From Pseudothermotoga sp. (GTDB lineage Bacteria > Thermotogota > Thermotogae > Thermotogales > DSM-5069), in assembly GCA_028276125.1 (NCBI GenBank), contig JAPYWY010000030.1, positions 1-10,541 of the forward strand: DNA of 10,541 bases, written 5' to 3'. The position numbers and the translations under genes were made by a program. Shown one piece after another: positions 7,109-10,541 of the stretch (its first letter is position 1; each line of letters starts with the position of its first letter). The notes under the pieces are model-generated. The model was not told the origin of the DNA and made no database searches. It was given only the letters and a program-made list of their open reading frames with translations.

Positions 7109-8089
7109 GTGGCGCAGTACGATTTGCCACTGGAACAGTTGAGGCGATACCTACCCGAGAGGAAAGAGGAATTGGACTTTGATGCTTTCTGGCGCGAGAC
7201 AATAAGTGAGAGCCTGGAACACTTCGAACCACCAGTTCTTGAAGAAGTGGATTTCAATCTGAAACTGCTGAGGACTTACGATGTGACGTTCAGCGGATAC
7301 ATGGGTCAGAAGATCAAGGCGTGGTTCATCGTCCCAAAGGATTTAAAGGATGAACTTCCATGTGTGGTCGAGTTCGTTGGTTATGGCGGTGGAAGAGGTT
7401 TCCCACACGACTGGCTACTCTACGCGTGTGCAAATTTTGCGCACCTCGTTATGGATACACGCGGTCAAGGAAGTAGTTGGCTCAAAGGCGACACGCCGGA
7501 CTACGAGCCTTCTGCTGGACCCCAATATCCTGGTTTCATGACGAGGGGCATACTCGATCCGAGGACTTACTACTACAGAAGGGTTTTCACCGATGCGGTG
7601 ATGGCCGTTGAATCCGCGAAGCACCTTCCAGGTGTTGATTCTAAGAGGATAGCCGTGGCGGGGACGAGCCAAGGTGGCGGCATAGCGCTCGCCACCGCAG
7701 CTCTTGCTCAAGGGGTGAAGGGGCTGATCTGTGATGTATTGTTCTTGTGTCACTTCGAGCGGGCAGTGAAACTGGTGGACAGCATGCCTTACGCCGAGAT
7801 CAGTAGGTACTGCAAGGTTCATCCAGAACAAACCGAGACGGTTTTCAGGACACTGTCTTACTTCGATGGAGTGAACTTTGCGGTGAGAGCAAAGTGCCCG
7901 GCCCTGTTTTCCGTGGCACTCATGGACGACATATGTCCACCTTCCACAATCTTCGCTGCCTACAACCACTACGCTGGACCTAAGAGAATCGAAGTCTACC
8001 CTTTCGCCGGCCATGAGGGAGGGGGGTCGTACCACGTGAGACATAAGTTACAATTCTTGCAAGAGGTGTTTTCGTCGCGGGAGGTATGA
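7109..8089 (+). CDS. axeA: Acetyl xylan esterase / cephalosporin-C deacetylase family (carbohydrate esterase family 7)
   Basis: A 326-residue alpha/beta hydrolase that removes acetyl groups from short acetylated xylo-oligosaccharides. It resembles T. maritima TM0077 (325 residues) over its full length. The catalytic triad is visible: Ser187 in GTSQGG (185-190), Asp273 in LMDDICPP and His302 in GHEGGG, matching Ser188/Asp274/His303 of TM0077 with a one-residue shift. Tyr92 in VGYGGGRG corresponds to the oxyanion-hole region. The family core RGQGSSWLKGDTPDY (118-132) and GILDPRTYYYRR (147-158) is conserved. There is no signal peptide, so the enzyme is cytoplasmic. CE7 enzymes are typically doughnut-shaped hexamers with the active sites facing inward, which suits oligomers rather than polymer. 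GTG start directly after the GH3 stop, with GGAGGT at 7096-7101 inside the GH3 end, 7 bases upstream. Confidence 0.95.
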   Translation: MAQYDLPLEQLRRYLPERKEELDFDAFWRETISESLEHFEPPVLEEVDFNLKLLRTYDVTFSGYMGQKIKAWFIVPKDLKDELPCVVEFVGYGGGRGFPHDWLLYACANFAHLVMDTRGQGSSWLKGDTPDYEPSAGPQYPGFMTRGILDPRTYYYRRVFTDAVMAVESAKHLPGVDSKRIAVAGTSQGGGIALATAALAQGVKGLICDVLFLCHFERAVKLVDSMPYAEISRYCKVHPEQTETVFRTLSYFDGVNFAVRAKCPALFSVALMDDICPPSTIFAAYNHYAGPKRIEVYPFAGHEGGGSYHVRHKLQFLQEVFSSREV

Positions 8090-8092
8090 GCC

Positions 8093-9229
8093 TTGAAATA
8101 CAACTCTCCGTGGATCAAAGTGCTCAACAAGAGGAACATTTTGAAGATCGTGCATGAAAATCGACCCGTGTCGCGTTCGGAGATCTCCGAAATCACTGGC
8201 TTGACACCGAGCAGTGTCACGCGTATCACAAAAGAGCTGATCGAAGAGGGCTTCGTCCAAGAAATAGGCTCCGAAGGGAAGAATTCCCCTGGTCGACGTC
8301 GAATCCTGCTCGATATAAAGAACGAGGCGTTCCTCAGTCTCGTGTTCGATGTCGGCGTGAACGTCACCACCTATGGCCTCGGCTATTTCGATGGTACAGT
8401 GTCGCTCGGTGGTTCTTTCGAGACGCCCAGAGCACCGGAAAAGTTCTTCATGAAAGTGAGTGAAATTTTCGAGAAATACTCGCTCGACAATAAGATCAGC
8501 CGTGTCTCGTTATCCGTGCCTGGCATGGTGAACATGGAGGAGAACCGAATACTTATGGCACCGAACCTCGGTTGGCACGACGTCTCGATAAATGAGTTGC
8601 TGCAACTGGACGTTCCGATACTCGCAGACAACGAGGCTAACCTCTCCGTACTTGCGGAGAAATACCACTCGGCGGACATGAAGGACGTGAAAGAGGCGGT
8701 CTTCATAGTGGTTAGAGAGGGCGTTGGCACGGGCGTTCTGATCGACGGGAAGCTGTACCGTGGTCCGACGTACACCGCGGGCGAGGCTGGGCACATGACG
8801 GTGGACATGCACTCCAACAGACGCTGTCACTGCTCGAACAAAGGTTGTTGGGAATTCTACGCGTCGATCAATTGGGCGATAGAACACTACGAAGGCAAGT
8901 TGGACGGGAAGAACTCGATAGAGAAGTTCGCGGCGTTGAAAAAGAGAGAAGACAGCAGAAAAGTCTTAGAAAAGTTGGCGCAGAACATCGCTATCGGTAT
9001 CGTGAACATCGTGAACATCCTGAATCCAGAGATTGTGATACTGGGTGGAGAAGTTCAAGACCTTGGAGAGTACTTCTACCGGATCATACAGGAAGAGGTC
9101 AAGCGGAGGGCATTGAAGGACGCGGCGAAGCAGTTGAAAATAAGGCCTTCGATCTTCGGAACCATAAGTTCGAACCTGGTGGGTGCTGCGGTCCTCGCCG
9201 TCGAGAACATCATTGAGAACGTGAAGTGA
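8093..9229 (+). CDS. xylR: ROK-family transcriptional regulator, XylR type
   Basis: A 378-residue DNA-binding regulator. An N-terminal winged helix-turn-helix (about 10-70; SRSEISEITGLTPSSVTRIT at 27-46) is followed by a ROK domain. The ROK zinc motif is present: His234 in GEAGH plus Cys245, Cys247 and Cys252 in CHCSNKGCWE, with Ser replacing the usual Gly after the second Cys. Kinase features are degraded: DVGVN (86-90) replaces the DxGGT phosphate motif, and DNEAN (179-183) has Glu where ROK sugar kinases have the catalytic Asp. It should therefore bind sugar but not phosphorylate it. Its place between axeA and xylB suggests it senses xylose or a derivative and represses this operon, including itself; the operator would lie upstream of the window. 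TTG start with GGAGGT (8080-8085) 7 bases upstream. XylR assignment rests on context as well as sequence. Confidence 0.88.
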   Translation: MKYNSPWIKVLNKRNILKIVHENRPVSRSEISEITGLTPSSVTRITKELIEEGFVQEIGSEGKNSPGRRRILLDIKNEAFLSLVFDVGVNVTTYGLGYFDGTVSLGGSFETPRAPEKFFMKVSEIFEKYSLDNKISRVSLSVPGMVNMEENRILMAPNLGWHDVSINELLQLDVPILADNEANLSVLAEKYHSADMKDVKEAVFIVVREGVGTGVLIDGKLYRGPTYTAGEAGHMTVDMHSNRRCHCSNKGCWEFYASINWAIEHYEGKLDGKNSIEKFAALKKREDSRKVLEKLAQNIAIGIVNIVNILNPEIVILGGEVQDLGEYFYRIIQEEVKRRALKDAAKQLKIRPSIFGTISSNLVGAAVLAVENIIENVK

Positions 9230-9233
9230 GGTG
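9228..9233 (+). promoter_or_regulatory. Ribosome binding site GAGGTG overlapping the regulator's stop codon; decides the xylulokinase start
   Basis: TGA (9227-9229) is part of TGAGGTG, and a 6-base spacer leads to TTG at 9240. It is the third copy of the same junction in the window and supports the TTG as the true xylB start. Confidence 0.75.
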
Positions 9234-9239
9234 GTACTC

Positions 9240-10541
9240 TTGGAATTGTTCGTGGGCTTAGACCTTGGAACGACCGGAGTGAAAGGGATCCTCGTCGATG
9301 CGAGGGGAAGCCTCGTTGCCGTGCACGGTGAAAGACTTTCGCTCTCGACCCCAAAACCCGCGTGGGCAGAGCAAAATCCCAACGAATGGTGGTCCGCAAC
9401 GTTGAAAGTGTTGAAAGCACTCTCAAACCGTTCGCGCGAGATTGGCGGAAGGATACGGGCACTCGCCACGAGTGGACAGATGCACAGCCTTGTGGTCGTC
9501 GATGGGGAAGGTCGTGTTCTGCGAGATGCAATACTGTGGTGTGATCAGAGGACTTACCTTGAGTGTGAGGAGGCCACGGATCTGCTCGGAGGGGAAAAAC
9601 AGGTATTGAGGAGCGTTGGTAATCCGATCTTGCCCGGTTTCACGCTGCCAAAGTTGCTCTGGCTGAGGAAAAATGAACCTGAGCTGTACAAGAAAATCCA
9701 CAAAATCATGCTTCCAAAGGACTTCATCAATTACATGCTCACCGGTAACATAAGAACGGACCATTCGGATGCTTCCGGAACCACGATGTACGATGTTTTG
9801 AAGATGCGTTGGAACGAAGAACTTCTCAGAACTTTGAAGATACCGATTGATATCCTCCCTGATATTCTGCCATCGAACGGGCTCGTCGGAAAGGTGAAGC
9901 AAGAGCTCGCGGAAGAGCTCCATCTTCAGGATGTGATCGTGGTTGCAGGGGGTGCGGACAACGCCTGTGCGGCGCTCGGTGTGGGCGTGACCGAACCGGG
10001 AGACGTGATGGTGAGCCTCGGTACCTCTGGGACTGTGGTGGCACCAACGGACGTCGGTTCGTACGATCCGAAAGGTAGAGTCCACTTCTTCGCACACACG
10101 GTCCCAAACATGAGGTATCACATGGGTGTGATGCTCACTGCAACGTACTCTTTGGAATGGTTCAAGGAGAGATTCTTGGAAGAGGGATACGACAAAATAA
10201 ACGAGTGCGTGGCTGAGGTGTCGATCGGTTCGAACGGGATCATTTTCTTGCCCTATCTGAACGGCGAAAGAACACCTCACAGGGACCCACATGCGAGGGG
10301 TGTAATCTTCGGACTGTCTTCCTTCCATTCGAAGTGGGATGTGGTGCGCGCGATCTTTGAGGGGGTAACCTTCGGGATAAAAGATTCCTTCGAAATCCTG
10401 AAAGAACTGGGCGTGAGCACTAAGAATGTGCGCATCGCTGGAGGAGGTTCTAAGAGTAAGGTTTGGAACCAAATGTTGGCGGATGCACTCGGAGTCGAGA
10501 TACAGAAACCTTTGGTGGATGAAGGGGCATCTTACGGTGCG
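9240..10541 (+). CDS. xylB: Xylulokinase, FGGY family, 3'-truncated by the window edge
   Basis: The frame is open for 434 codons to the last base without a stop; full-length xylulokinases are about 490 residues, so roughly 55-60 are missing. The enzyme phosphorylates D-xylulose with ATP to xylulose 5-phosphate in the cytoplasm. Motifs: N-terminal phosphate loop GLDLGTTGVK (6-15), xylulose-binding SGQMHS (78-83), WCDQRT (100-105), catalytic Asp240 in GGADNACAALG, GTSGT (261-265), PYLNGERTPHRD (338-349) and the C-terminal FGGY-type GGGSKSKVW (401-409). It closely resembles T. maritima TM0116 as recalled. TTG start with GAGGTG overlapping the regulator's stop. It is the only gene here for xylose after its release. 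Xylose isomerase is absent and may lie downstream or elsewhere. Confidence 0.95.
   Translation, partial: MELFVGLDLGTTGVKGILVDARGSLVAVHGERLSLSTPKPAWAEQNPNEWWSATLKVLKALSNRSREIGGRIRALATSGQMHSLVVVDGEGRVLRDAILWCDQRTYLECEEATDLLGGEKQVLRSVGNPILPGFTLPKLLWLRKNEPELYKKIHKIMLPKDFINYMLTGNIRTDHSDASGTTMYDVLKMRWNEELLRTLKIPIDILPDILPSNGLVGKVKQELAEELHLQDVIVVAGGADNACAALGVGVTEPGDVMVSLGTSGTVVAPTDVGSYDPKGRVHFFAHTVPNMRYHMGVMLTATYSLEWFKERFLEEGYDKINECVAEVSIGSNGIIFLPYLNGERTPHRDPHARGVIFGLSSFHSKWDVVRAIFEGVTFGIKDSFEILKELGVSTKNVRIAGGGSKSKVWNQMLADALGVEIQKPLVDEGASYGA

Noticed and set aside
7415..8044. Minus-strand open frame of 209 codons inside the esterase gene
   Set aside because: It is a shadow of the acetyl xylan esterase, whose triad and conserved blocks are intact on the plus strand.
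9423..10472. Long open frame on the minus strand (349 codons) opposite the xylulokinase gene
   Set aside because: The plus strand here encodes an unmistakable xylulokinase with all its motifs. The antisense frame has no recognisable domain and is rich in His, Arg and Ser, as expected from reading codon-biased coding DNA backwards.
1..10541. Signs of a mobile element, phage, CRISPR array, toxin-antitoxin or defence system
   Set aside because: No transposase, integrase, inverted-repeat ends, direct-repeat array or unknown small genes are visible. Every stretch is covered by recognised metabolic or transport genes with similar codon use.

Overview
The window is one dense, single-strand (+) gene cluster for taking up and breaking down xylan fragments. 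It very probably comes from a member of the Thermotogae (Thermotoga/Pseudothermotoga group). The evidence is the strong resemblance, judged from memory, of the GH3 enzyme, the acetyl xylan esterase and the xylulokinase to Thermotoga maritima TM0076, TM0077 and TM0116. The order transporter - GH3 - esterase also matches what I recall of TM0071-TM0077. Base composition looks close to 50% G+C by eye, which would fit a Pseudothermotoga-like species better than T. maritima itself; this was not computed.

Layout: 1-896 is the C-terminal half of a family 5 substrate-binding protein, truncated by the window edge. A 52-base gap (897-948) holds a strong GC-rich hairpin with a short T tract, then a strong Shine-Dalgarno. 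Next come the two permeases (949-1956, 1967-2821) and two ATPases (2832-3815, 3819-4778) of the same ABC importer. A GH3 beta-xylosidase-type enzyme (4793-7108), an acetyl xylan esterase (7109-8089), a ROK-family XylR-type regulator (8093-9229) and a xylulokinase that runs off the right edge (9240-10541) follow. From 949 onward the gaps between genes are only 0-14 bases, so the cluster should be transcribed as one operon. There is no gene-free stretch longer than 300 bases, and I see no tRNA, rRNA, CRISPR, IS element or phage gene.

How it works (inference from families): acetylated xylo-oligosaccharides are bound outside the membrane and imported by the ABC system. The esterase removes acetyl groups and the GH3 enzyme releases xylose, both in the cytoplasm, since neither has a signal peptide. 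Xylose isomerase, not in the window, would make D-xylulose, and XylB phosphorylates it into the pentose phosphate pathway. The ROK protein presumably senses xylose and represses a promoter upstream of the window.

I found no undescribed system. The points worth a second look are the repeated TGAGGTG gene junctions, the hairpin after the binding-protein gene, the cysteine clusters in both ATPases, and the joining of regulator and kinase to the transporter-hydrolase block.
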